Below are positions 19,422 to 27,379 of a stretch of 64,000 nt of DNA, piece after piece. Made by a program: the position numbers and the translations under genes. Below the pieces are notes generated by a model. It was given only the letters and a program-made list of their open reading frames with translations, did not search any database and was not told the origin of the DNA. The stretch is from Alphaproteobacteria bacterium (GTDB lineage: Bacteria; Pseudomonadota; Alphaproteobacteria; Rhodobacterales; Rhodobacteraceae): NCBI GenBank assembly GCA_030431825.1, contig JAUIIJ010000011.1, forward strand, positions 1-64,000, in the 5' to 3' direction. Position 1 is the stretch's first letter. Every line of letters begins with the position of its first letter.

Positions 19422-20024
19422 GTGAGCTGTCTTGAATTGCGCGGCTTCGAGATATGGAAGGGCATGCTGGATCCGGCCAGGCAGGAGGCGGTGGTCGCGG
19501 CCGTACGCGACGTGGTGAGCGCGGCCCCCCTGTTCCGACCTGAAACACCCTATGGACGACCGATGTCGGTGCGGATGACATCGGCGGGCCGCCTTGGCTG
19601 GTACTCGGACCGGCGCGGCTATCGCTATGCGCCACGCCATCCCGGCGGCGCGGAGTGGCCCGCGATTCCCGAGGTCATCCTCACGATCTGGCAGGAGGTC
19701 ACCGGTCTTGAACGGCAGCCGGATTGCTGCCTGATCAACTGGTATGGCGAAGATGCGCGGATGGGCCTGCACCAGGATCGCGACGAGGCCGACCTTTCCT
19801 GGCCGGTCGTGTCCATTTCGCTGGGCGATGACGGGCTGTTCCGCATCGGCAATCCAACGCGGGGCGGATCGACAGAATCGCTATGGCTGACCTCGGGGGA
19901 TGTCGTGGTCATGGGCGGGGCGGCGCGGCTGACCTATCACGGGATCGATCGGATCCGGTTCCGATCCTCCCGTCTTTTGCCGAAGGGGGGACGGCTGAAC
20001 CTGACATTGCGGGTTGTGACGTGA
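19422..20024 (+). CDS. alkB: AlkB-type 2-oxoglutarate/Fe(II) dioxygenase
   Basis: A 200-aa member of the AlkB family, which removes methyl groups from 1-methyladenine and 3-methylcytosine by oxidation. The GTG at 19422 is chosen because AAAGGAG lies 8 bases upstream; the open frame extends further but has no other good start. Iron ligands are H and D in GLHQDRDEAD and the later H in TYHGIDRIR; the following Arg-rich segment holds 2-oxoglutarate. Also conserved: LINWYGEDARMG. Divergent from dnaK and convergent with the export permease gene. Confidence 0.92.
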   Translation: MSCLELRGFEIWKGMLDPARQEAVVAAVRDVVSAAPLFRPETPYGRPMSVRMTSAGRLGWYSDRRGYRYAPRHPGGAEWPAIPEVILTIWQEVTGLERQPDCCLINWYGEDARMGLHQDRDEADLSWPVVSISLGDDGLFRIGNPTRGGSTESLWLTSGDVVVMGGAARLTYHGIDRIRFRSSRLLPKGGRLNLTLRVVT

Positions 20025-20064
20025 CGGGGATCATTGCGATCATGGCGGGGGGGGGCAGAATGGC

Positions 20065-20112
20065 GAGGGGCGCTGCCCCTCGCACTCCCCGGAGTATTTC
20101 GCCAAAGATGAA
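20065..20112. repeat. Two-hairpin intergenic repeat, copy 2 (convergent terminator)
   Basis: GAGGGGC-GCT-GCCCCTC at 20065-20081 and ACTCC-CC-GGAGT at 20084-20095, followed by ATTTCGCCAAAGATG. It is the reverse complement of the element at 4999-5046 with a few changes. It lies between the convergent ends of alkB and the ABC-2 permease gene. Probable bidirectional terminator. Confidence 0.75.
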
Positions 20113-20123
20113 AGGCGCACGGA

Positions 20124-20945
20124 TCAGCGGCGGGCCTTCCAGCTGACCGAGACGTGGCGCCGGGTGTAGAACTCGCCCATGAGACCGATCACGATGAAGA
20201 CCACGCCGAGCCACCACGCATAGTGCCAGTTGCTGAAATGCGGGTTGTAGTTGATGAAGACGAAGCCGCGCGCCTGATCGATCGCGTGAAACAGCGGGTT
20301 CCAGTCGAACATGGCCAGCATGTATGCCGGCAGCGTGTTGGCCAGGAACATTTTTCCCGAAGCGATCATGTTGGCGCGCTGGTAGATCGTGACCAGGATG
20401 CCGACCACCACCGGGAACCAGGGTCTGAGCACCATGAAGATCAGCCCGACCCCGCATCCGGTGAACCAGGCGAGAAGAAGCATTCCGAACGCGGCGGCGG
20501 GATGCTCGATCTCTATCGGGGTGAAGGCGATATGATAGATCAGAAGGATCGTGAACATCGACAGCGTCTGGACATAGAGCGATGCCAGCGCCGCCGCGGA
20601 AATGGAAACAATCGTGTTCATCGGGGCGTGCTGCATCAGCGGCGAATTCGGCCCCTCGGCACCGGCGACCGCGCTCACCGCCTTGGTATGGCAGATGAAG
20701 AGGAAGATGCCGGACATCACGTAGAGCAGGAAATCGCCCCGCACCGCGGAACCGCGCAGCCCCAGGACGATGAACATGAAATAGAACACCATGACGAACA
20801 GCACTATCTGCATCATGTTCAGCAGGATCGCGACCAACGCGTTGTGGTGGCGTTTGCGCACGTTGCGCGCCACGGCGTGATAGATCAGTCCGGCGATCTG
20901 CGCGGCGCCGGCCAGCCGGGATTTGCCTCGGGGTTGAACGAACAT
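20124..20945 (-). CDS. ABC-2 type polysaccharide export permease
   Basis: About 273 aa from the ATG at 20945 (MFVQPRGKSRLAGAAQ); upstream ATGs would run into the cysQ promoter. Six hydrophobic segments, for example VLFVMVFYFMFIVLGL, FLLYVMSGIFLFI and a C-terminal WWLGVVFIVIGLMGEFY, fit the KpsM/Wzm family that moves capsule or O-antigen across the inner membrane with an ATPase partner. No ATPase gene is in the window. The cysQ-kdsB neighbours on the other strand support a role in surface glycan export. Confidence 0.82.
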   Translation of the reverse strand: MFVQPRGKSRLAGAAQIAGLIYHAVARNVRKRHHNALVAILLNMMQIVLFVMVFYFMFIVLGLRGSAVRGDFLLYVMSGIFLFICHTKAVSAVAGAEGPNSPLMQHAPMNTIVSISAAALASLYVQTLSMFTILLIYHIAFTPIEIEHPAAAFGMLLLAWFTGCGVGLIFMVLRPWFPVVVGILVTIYQRANMIASGKMFLANTLPAYMLAMFDWNPLFHAIDQARGFVFINYNPHFSNWHYAWWLGVVFIVIGLMGEFYTRRHVSVSWKARR

Positions 20946-21061
20946 GGGTCTGTGATCCTGTGACGCTGCCCAACTTGCCACGGAAATCTTGCCGAACCGT
21001 TGCGCTGCCATCATAAGGGGCGGACAATCGCTTATCAACAAACCGCATCGGAGTAGCCCGC

Positions 21062-21859
21062 GTGACCCATGAAGAGCTGATCCCCGTTATCCGCCGACTG
21101 TCCATCGAGGCAGGCGCCAAGATCATGGAGATTTACAATTCGGACGATTTCGACGTGAAGGTCAAATCCGACGACAGCCCGGTGACGGCAGCGGACGAAG
21201 CCGCCGACGCGCTGATTTCGGCCGGGCTGCGCGCCGCGTTTCCCGATGTGATGCTGGTCACCGAAGAACAGGCGGAAAGCCACAGCGAAACCGGCGATAC
21301 GTTTCTGATCGTCGATCCGCTGGATGGCACCAAGGAATTCATCCACCGGCGCGGCGATTTCACGGTGAATATTGCACTGGTGGAGAACGGCGTGCCGACG
21401 CGTGGCGTGGTCTATGCCCCGGCCAAGGGACGCATGTTCTATACGCAGGCGGATGGGCAGTCGGTCGAGGAGAGCGGCGCGCTGGCCCCCGACACGATCG
21501 GTCCGGTCAGCCCGATCCGGGTCGCGACGCCCGACAACGGCGCGTTGATGGTGGTGGCGAGCAAGTCCCATCGCGACCAGGCGACGGATGACTATATCAA
21601 CAAATATGGCGTGAAGGACATGAAGAGCGCGGGATCGTCGCTGAAATTCTGTCTTGTCGCCACGGGCGAAGCCGATCTTTACCCGCGCGTCGGGCGCACG
21701 ATGGAATGGGACACCGCAGCTGGCCATGCCGTGTTGCAGGGTGCCGGCGGCAAGGTGGTGCGTTTTGACGATCATAGCCCGCTGACCTACGGCAAGGAGG
21801 GCTATGCCAATCCATTCTTCATCGCCTATGCCCCCGGCGTCACGCTGATGAGTGCCTGA
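21062..21859 (+). CDS. cysQ: 3'(2'),5'-bisphosphate nucleotidase CysQ
   Basis: A 265-aa inositol-monophosphatase-family enzyme that converts PAP (3'-phosphoadenosine 5'-phosphate) to AMP. The metal site DPLDGTKEF is at about residues 83-91 with an upstream EEQAE, and the C-terminal EWDTAAGHAVL is present. The start is a GTG at 21062 behind GGAG; no in-frame ATG is near. It is coupled to kdsB. PAP is the by-product of sulfotransferases, and a sulfotransferase gene lies 7 kb downstream in the same glycan region. Confidence 0.93.
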   Translation: MTHEELIPVIRRLSIEAGAKIMEIYNSDDFDVKVKSDDSPVTAADEAADALISAGLRAAFPDVMLVTEEQAESHSETGDTFLIVDPLDGTKEFIHRRGDFTVNIALVENGVPTRGVVYAPAKGRMFYTQADGQSVEESGALAPDTIGPVSPIRVATPDNGALMVVASKSHRDQATDDYINKYGVKDMKSAGSSLKFCLVATGEADLYPRVGRTMEWDTAAGHAVLQGAGGKVVRFDDHSPLTYGKEGYANPFFIAYAPGVTLMSA

Positions 21860-22659
21860 TGACGGTGCTGATTGTCATCCCTGCACGTTACGCATCGTCG
21901 CGGTATCCGGGCAAACCGCTGGTGCCGCTGACCGGGGCGACCGGCACGCCACGCACCCTGATCGAGCGCTCCTGGCGCGCGGCGCGGGCGGTAGCGGGCG
22001 TCGATCATGTGGTGGTTGCCACCGATGACGACCGGATTCGCACCGCCTGCGAAGGCTTCGGTGCAGACGTTGTGATGACGTCGCCTGACTGCGCCAACGG
22101 CACGGAACGATGCGCCGAGGCGCATCGGGCGCTTGGCAACGGTTATGAGATCGTGGTCAATCTTCAGGGCGATGCGCCTTTGACGCCGCACTGGTTTGTA
22201 GAAGACCTTGTCTCCGGACTGCGGGCCGACACGGATGCGGGGGTTGCAACGCCGGTCCTGCGCTGTGACGGGGCGGCGCTGAACGGGTTCCTGGCGGATC
22301 GCAAGGCCGGACGGGTCGGCGGGACGACGGCGGTCTTTGCCGCGGACAAGAGCGCGATGTATTTTTCCAAGGAAGTGATCCCGTTCACCCCGGGCACCTA
22401 TGCCGACGATGCCGAAACTCCGGTTTTTCACCATGTCGGGGTCTATGCCTATCGACCGGATGCGCTGGCTGCCTATCCCGATTGGTCCATGGGGCCGCTG
22501 GAAGGGCTGGAAGGGCTCGAGCAATTGCGCTTTATGGAGAACGGGAGCAGGATCCTGTGCGTCGAAGTCGAAGCGCGAGGACGGCAATTCTGGGAATTGA
22601 ACAATCCCGAAGACGTACCGCGCCTGGAAACGATGATGAAGCAGATGGGTCTGGAGTGA
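21859..22659 (+). CDS. kdsB: 3-deoxy-manno-octulosonate cytidylyltransferase (CMP-Kdo synthetase)
   Basis: A 266-aa nucleotidyltransferase that activates Kdo as CMP-Kdo. It has the IPARYASSRYPGKPLVPLTG start and a conserved NLQGDAPLTP segment. It is about 20 residues longer than many KdsB proteins and may be a capsule-dedicated paralogue rather than the lipid A enzyme. The ATG overlaps the cysQ stop. The export permease gene is on the opposite strand just upstream, a usual capsule arrangement. Confidence 0.88.
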   Translation: MTVLIVIPARYASSRYPGKPLVPLTGATGTPRTLIERSWRAARAVAGVDHVVVATDDDRIRTACEGFGADVVMTSPDCANGTERCAEAHRALGNGYEIVVNLQGDAPLTPHWFVEDLVSGLRADTDAGVATPVLRCDGAALNGFLADRKAGRVGGTTAVFAADKSAMYFSKEVIPFTPGTYADDAETPVFHHVGVYAYRPDALAAYPDWSMGPLEGLEGLEQLRFMENGSRILCVEVEARGRQFWELNNPEDVPRLETMMKQMGLE

Positions 22660-23283
22660 TACGCAGGCCAGCGGCACAGACAAAGCCCTGCCTTTCGCAC
22701 GGGGCGACCCCGAACAGGGCGGACCGCCAAAAGCGGGCAAGGGCGGACAACCGGTAAGGAAATATCGCGGCCGGCGCCGCAGTCTCCGGCCCGACGCCGC
22801 CGCGTCACGCGTGGCATAATTATATTTTTACGCATCCGGCCCTGCGGCCGACGGCATGGACACAGGCCGAGTCGCGGCGTTTTGCATTGATCGGAAAGGC
22901 GAAATTTCTCTTTTTGCGCCGCCGGGTCGCTGCAGACGGTGGCCCGGCCATTTGGCATTGCCTGATTGCGATTGCGCGGCCAGCGCCCTAAGGTTGAGTC
23001 GGTGCTCCAACGGGGCAAGCCATCAGGCCGGCGGATTTATGCGAGTTGACTGCAATTGGCGATATTTCCCCTTTTCACCCCCGACCGATCTGTGTGTTTG
23101 TGTCGGCGGACACAGAGGATCCGTGCAAATGGAGTGCTACCCTCCTGGAGTCGATATCGGCAAAGGCTCGATGCGTAGTTTGCGAAGCCGGGATGGAATG
23201 CGTATGACGACAGGCAGCGTATCGTGTATGACAGCGCCGGTCATGCAGTCCAAGTGTAGACATTTTTGAACTGAGAGAAGGCC
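22660..23283. other. 624-bp intergenic region between kdsB and galU
   Basis: No supported gene. It holds a GC-rich nested hairpin just after kdsB, an AT-rich patch (ATAATTATATTTTT near 22818-22831), and a small dyad TGTGTC-GGCG-GACACA at 23099-23114 about 170 bases before galU. Short open frames here lack ribosome-binding sites and recognisable sequence. It is the longest gap in the window and a likely site of promoters or a small RNA, but nothing specific can be named. Confidence 0.5.
22685..22720 (+). terminator. Nested hairpin after kdsB
   Basis: Outer stem GCCCTG (22685-22690) with CAGGGC (22715-22720); inner stem CGGGG-CGA-CCCCG at 22700-22712. It begins 25 bases after the kdsB stop. 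There is no T-run, so a terminator role is likely from position but not certain. Confidence 0.4.
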
Positions 23284-24177
23284 ATGGGCAAGAAAGTAAC
23301 GAAAGCAATTTTTCCGGTCGCCGGAATGGGGACGCGGTTTCTGCCGGCCACCAAATCGGTACCAAAGGAAATCATGACGCTGGTTGACCGCCCATTGGTG
23401 CAATACGCCATCGACGAAGCGCGCGCGGCCGGGATCAAGGAATTCATCTTTGTCACATCCAAGGGCAAGGGCGCTCTGGAAGATTACTTTGACCACTCGC
23501 CGGTGCTCGAGCAGGAGCTTCGCCGCAAAGGCAAGACCGAGCTTCTGGAGATTCTCAAGGCCACGAACATGGAAAGCGGCGCCATCGCCTATATTCGCCA
23601 GCACCGGGCCCTCGGGCTGGGACACGCGGTATGGTGTGCGCGGCGACTGATTGCCAATGAACCCTTTGCGGTCATTCTGCCTGATGACGTGATCGCCGCA
23701 GAGACCCCGTGTCTGCAGCAGATGGTGGAGGCCTACGAGGAAACCGGCGGCAACATGGTTGCGGCTATGGAAGTTCCGCCCGAAGCCGCGTCGGCCTATG
23801 GTGTGCTGGATCTGGAAGAGGACCGGGGATCGATCGTCAAGGTAAAGGGCATGGTCGAAAAGCCCAAACCCGCCGAAGCTCCGTCGAACCTCGCCGTGAT
23901 CGGCCGCTATATCCTCAGCCCGTCGATCCTGCGCAACCTCAACAAGATGAAGGAAGGCGCCGGCGGTGAAATCCAGCTCACGGACGCGATTGCGCAGGAC
24001 ATCGGCACCTCCAATTCGGTCTATGGGTTCCGGTTTCGCGGACAGCGGTTCGATTGCGGCTCCAAGGCAGGTTTCCTGCAGGCCAGCGTCGCCTTTGCCC
24101 TGGCGCGCGACGATCTGCGCGACGACCTCTCGCGCTATCTGCGCGATATCGTCCAGTTGGACAAAGCCGCCGAATAG
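23284..24177 (+). CDS. galU: UTP-glucose-1-phosphate uridylyltransferase
   Basis: A 297-aa GalU that makes UDP-glucose from UTP and glucose-1-phosphate for polysaccharide synthesis. The nucleotide-binding start FPVAGMGTRFLPATKSVPKE and the segments LVQYAIDEARAAGI, ILPDDVI and FDCGSKAGFLQA are conserved. GAGAGAAGG precedes the ATG. It is followed by galE after 18 bases, so UDP-glucose and UDP-galactose supply are linked. Confidence 0.97.
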   Translation: MGKKVTKAIFPVAGMGTRFLPATKSVPKEIMTLVDRPLVQYAIDEARAAGIKEFIFVTSKGKGALEDYFDHSPVLEQELRRKGKTELLEILKATNMESGAIAYIRQHRALGLGHAVWCARRLIANEPFAVILPDDVIAAETPCLQQMVEAYEETGGNMVAAMEVPPEAASAYGVLDLEEDRGSIVKVKGMVEKPKPAEAPSNLAVIGRYILSPSILRNLNKMKEGAGGEIQLTDAIAQDIGTSNSVYGFRFRGQRFDCGSKAGFLQASVAFALARDDLRDDLSRYLRDIVQLDKAAE

Positions 24178-24195
24178 GTCGCGCGAGGAACAGCA

Positions 24196-25179
24196 ATGAA
24201 CACCGTTCTGGTGACTGGTGGCGCCGGTTATATCGGGTCACATGCCTGCAAGGCACTGAAAGCCGCGGGCTATGTCCCCGTGACCTATGACAATCTCGAA
24301 ACCGGCTGGCAGGATGCGGTCAGGTTCGGCCCCTTCGAACGCGGCGACCTGCTGGACCGTGTGCGACTGGACGAGGTCTTTGCAGCTCACAAGCCCATTG
24401 CCGTCATGCATTTTGCCGCCCTCAGCCAGGTTGGCGAGGCGATGAGCCAGCCGGGTCGCTACTGGCGCAACAATGTCGAGGGCTCTCTGACCCTGATCGA
24501 GGCGGCTGTTGCGGCGGGGTGCCTGAATTTCGTATTTTCCTCGACCTGCGCCACCTATGGCGAACATGACAACGTGGTGCTCGACGAAAACACGCCACAG
24601 ATGCCTCTCAACGCCTATGGCGCGTCCAAGCGCGCGATCGAGGACATCCTGCGCGATTTCGAGGCCGCGCACGGGCTTCGCCACGTGATCTTTCGCTATT
24701 TCAATGTTGCCGGCGCAGATCCCGAGGCCGAAATTGGCGAGCACCATCGCCCGGAAACCCATCTCATCCCGATCATGCTCGAAGCGATCGACGGGAAGCG
24801 CGACGCGCTGACGGTTTTTGGAACCGATTATGACACGCCGGACGGCACCTGCATCCGCGATTATGTCCATGTCAGCGACCTTGTGGATGCCCATCTGCTC
24901 GGGCTGCAATGGCTCCGGGACAACAAGGGAAGCAAGGTGTTCAACCTTGGAACGGGCAGCGGTTTTTCGGTGCGCGAGGTGATCGACCATTCCCGCAGCG
25001 TCACCAATCGCGAGGTGCCGTATGTCACCGGTCCGCGCCGTGCCGGAGACGCGACCAAGCTGGTATCGGGATCGGTGCTGGCCGAGCAGGAGCTTGGCTG
25101 GAAACCGTCCCGATCCGATCTGCGCACCATGATCGCCGATGCCTGGCGCTGGCATGAGGCAGGCCATTACGACAAGTGA
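24196..25179 (+). CDS. galE: UDP-glucose 4-epimerase
   Basis: A 327-aa short-chain-dehydrogenase-type epimerase that interconverts UDP-glucose and UDP-galactose. NAD binding is through GGAGYIGSHACKAL; the active-site YGASKRAIE supplies Tyr and Lys, with FSSTCATYG before it. Length fits the family. It supplies sugar donors to the glycosyltransferase genes that start 5 bases downstream. Confidence 0.97.
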   Translation: MNTVLVTGGAGYIGSHACKALKAAGYVPVTYDNLETGWQDAVRFGPFERGDLLDRVRLDEVFAAHKPIAVMHFAALSQVGEAMSQPGRYWRNNVEGSLTLIEAAVAAGCLNFVFSSTCATYGEHDNVVLDENTPQMPLNAYGASKRAIEDILRDFEAAHGLRHVIFRYFNVAGADPEAEIGEHHRPETHLIPIMLEAIDGKRDALTVFGTDYDTPDGTCIRDYVHVSDLVDAHLLGLQWLRDNKGSKVFNLGTGSGFSVREVIDHSRSVTNREVPYVTGPRRAGDATKLVSGSVLAEQELGWKPSRSDLRTMIADAWRWHEAGHYDK

Positions 25180-25183
25180 CATC

Positions 25184-26203
25184 ATGAACGGCCGAATCGG
25201 CCCTGGCGCGGCTTACCGCCTGCGGTGGCGGCGTCGCGGCCTGTTGTGGCGGTCCTTTCGCAGCCGGCGCCATCTGCGTCCGGTCAACGACCGCACAGCC
25301 CGGATTACCCCGTCCGCGATTCTGGCTTTCAGCACGATCCGCAACGAGATCGACCGCCTGCCGTGGTTTCTTGAGCACCATCGCAGGCTGGGCGTCGATC
25401 ACTTCTTGATCGTGGACAACGCCAGCGACGACGGTTCGGCCGAGTATCTCGCCGCGCAGGCGGATATTTCGCTCTGGCACACCGACCGGAGCTATCGCGC
25501 CTCACGTTTCGGGCTGGACTGGATGACTTGGCTTCAGATGCGCTATGCCCACGGTCATTGGAGCCTGATGCTCGACGCGGACGAATTGCTTGTCTACGCG
25601 CATCACGAAACCCGCACGCTGCATGAACTGACCCGCTGGCTGGAGGCGCAGGGTCGTGACGTATTCGGCGCGCTGATGCTCGATCTCTATCCCCAAGGGC
25701 CGCTCGGTGCGCATCGCTATCGCGCCGGAGAGGACCCGGTTGCCGCCCTGCCCTGGTTCGATCCGGCACCCTACAGGTCACAGCGTCAGCAGCCGCTGGG
25801 CAATCTTTGGGTTCAAGGCGGCCTCCGCGAGCGGGTGTTCTTTGCCGAGACCCCGCGCCGCTCTCCGACATTGAACAAGTTGCCGCTGGTGCGTTGGTCG
25901 CGCCAATACGCCTATGTCAATTCCTGCCACTCGATCCTGCCGCGGCCGTTGAACTTCGGTTATGACGGTCCCGGCTCGCGTATGCCCTGCGGCGTTCTGC
26001 TGCACACGAAATTCCTGCCTCAGTCGGTGAAGCGCGCCAGCATCGAAAAGCAACGCCGCGAGCACTTTCACGCGCCCGATGATTTTGCCGGTTATTATGA
26101 TCAGATCGCCGCAGGCCCCGATCTCTGGTGCGTCGATTCGGTGCGGTACGAAAACTGGCGGCAACTCGAAGCCTGCGGATTGATGCAATCCGGCGGCTGG
26201 TAA
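25184..26203 (+). CDS. Glycosyltransferase, family 2-like (paralogue 1)
   Basis: A 339-aa protein from the ATG at 25184, 5 bases after galE. It has a basic N-terminus, then AFSTIRNEIDRLPWFLEHHRRLGVDHFLIVDNASDDG, the nucleotide-sugar fold opening of this GT2-like group, and a DADE metal site at 131-134. It aligns along its length with the protein at 26369-27379 (shared GNLWVQGG/GNLWIQGG, LNKLPLV/LNKIPLV, NWRQLE/NWRQIE). Donor and acceptor are unknown. Part of the glycan region with galU, galE and a sulfotransferase. Confidence 0.85.
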   Translation: MNGRIGPGAAYRLRWRRRGLLWRSFRSRRHLRPVNDRTARITPSAILAFSTIRNEIDRLPWFLEHHRRLGVDHFLIVDNASDDGSAEYLAAQADISLWHTDRSYRASRFGLDWMTWLQMRYAHGHWSLMLDADELLVYAHHETRTLHELTRWLEAQGRDVFGALMLDLYPQGPLGAHRYRAGEDPVAALPWFDPAPYRSQRQQPLGNLWVQGGLRERVFFAETPRRSPTLNKLPLVRWSRQYAYVNSCHSILPRPLNFGYDGPGSRMPCGVLLHTKFLPQSVKRASIEKQRREHFHAPDDFAGYYDQIAAGPDLWCVDSVRYENWRQLEACGLMQSGGW

Positions 26204-26225
26204 AGCTGGCATTCACCGCAAAATG

Positions 26226-26297
26226 GTGACAATTTTGATAAAGTTCCCCGCAAATTTCTGAAAGTTCTTTGATAGGGCTAACCGAACAGTGACAATT
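26226..26297. repeat. Direct repeats GTGACAATT upstream of second glycosyltransferase
   Basis: GTGACAATT occurs at 26226-26234 and 26289-26297, 63 bases apart, in the 165-bp gap between the two glycosyltransferase genes. Spacing of six helical turns would suit a regulator that binds both. This gap is the only sizeable one in the glycosyltransferase run and probably holds a promoter. Role is inferred. Confidence 0.35.
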
Positions 26298-26368
26298 GGA
26301 CAGGTATTTCAGAAGCGGCATTCATTACTCGCTGACAGTATGCCGTTGCCTCGGGAGCGCGCCGGATC

Positions 26369-27379
26369 ATGAGCCTGTGGACATCCTATCGCATGAGAGT
26401 GCGGCGCAGGCTCCGTTTGTTGCGTTGCCTGCGCAAATCGCGCGAACTGACCCTGACGCAGGACAACACCGCGGCGATCCGCCCGGATGACATCCTTCTG
26501 GTCAGCATCTTTCGCAACGAAGGTGCGAGGCTGCCGTATTTCCTCGAATATTACCGTGAGCTTGGCGTCGATCATTTCCTGTTCGTTGACAATGACAGCG
26601 ACGATGCCACCGCCGAGTTGCTCGCTGATGCGCCGGATATCTCGGTCTGGCACAGCCGGCACAGCTACAAGAAAGCGAATTTCGGCACCGACTGGCTGAA
26701 CTATCTGCTGGGCAAATACGGCCACGGGCACTGGACGCTGACCGTCGATCCCGACGAGTTCTTTATATATCCGTTCTGTGATACCCGTCCCTTGCGGGCA
26801 CTGACCGACTGGCTGTGTGCGTCATCGGTCAAATCCTTCGGCGCGATGCTGCTTGACATGTATCCGCGCGGGCGGCTGGATGCGGAGCGCTATAAACCCG
26901 GCCAGAACCCGATGGAAATCGCCGAGTGGTTCGACAGCGGCAATTACACGCTGAAACGCAATCCCGATCTCGGCAACCTGTGGATCCAGGGGGGGCCGCG
27001 CAGCCGCATGTTCTTTGCAGACAATCCGGAAAAGGCCCCCGCGCTGAACAAGATCCCGCTGGTCAAATGGAATCGCCGCTATACCTATGTCAGTTCAAGC
27101 CACATGCTGCTGCCGCGCGGACTTAATCTTGTCTACGATCAAAGCGGGGGAGAAAAGGCCAGCGGTATTCTCCTGCACGCCAAGTTTCTTGACAATTTTG
27201 CCGACAAGGCCGCCGAGGAGCTGACCCGCAAGCAACATTACTACGGATCGGTCGAGTATCGGGCCTATCTCGACAAGCTCGAAGACGGCGCCGGGCCGTG
27301 GAACGAATGGAGCGAGAAATACATCAACTGGAGGCAGATCGAGATCCTCGGCCTGATGTCCAAGGGGAACTGGACATGA
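26369..27379 (+). CDS. Glycosyltransferase, family 2-like (paralogue 2)
   Basis: A 336-aa homologue of the preceding gene, starting MSLWTSYRMRVRRRLRLLR. It has SIFRNEGARLPYFLEYYRELGVDHFLFVDNDSDD and a DPDE metal site at 127-130 in place of DADE. The pair probably arose by tandem duplication and then diverged in the metal motif and C-terminus. Its stop overlaps the start of the next gene (ATGA), so the two products are made together. Acceptor unknown. Confidence 0.85.
   Translation: MSLWTSYRMRVRRRLRLLRCLRKSRELTLTQDNTAAIRPDDILLVSIFRNEGARLPYFLEYYRELGVDHFLFVDNDSDDATAELLADAPDISVWHSRHSYKKANFGTDWLNYLLGKYGHGHWTLTVDPDEFFIYPFCDTRPLRALTDWLCASSVKSFGAMLLDMYPRGRLDAERYKPGQNPMEIAEWFDSGNYTLKRNPDLGNLWIQGGPRSRMFFADNPEKAPALNKIPLVKWNRRYTYVSSSHMLLPRGLNLVYDQSGGEKASGILLHAKFLDNFADKAAEELTRKQHYYGSVEYRAYLDKLEDGAGPWNEWSEKYINWRQIEILGLMSKGNWT

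Noticed and set aside
22856..23269. 137-aa open frame in the kdsB-galU gap
   Set aside because: It has no ribosome-binding site, no recognisable domain, an unusual Cys/Arg composition and runs to just before galU; treated as non-coding.
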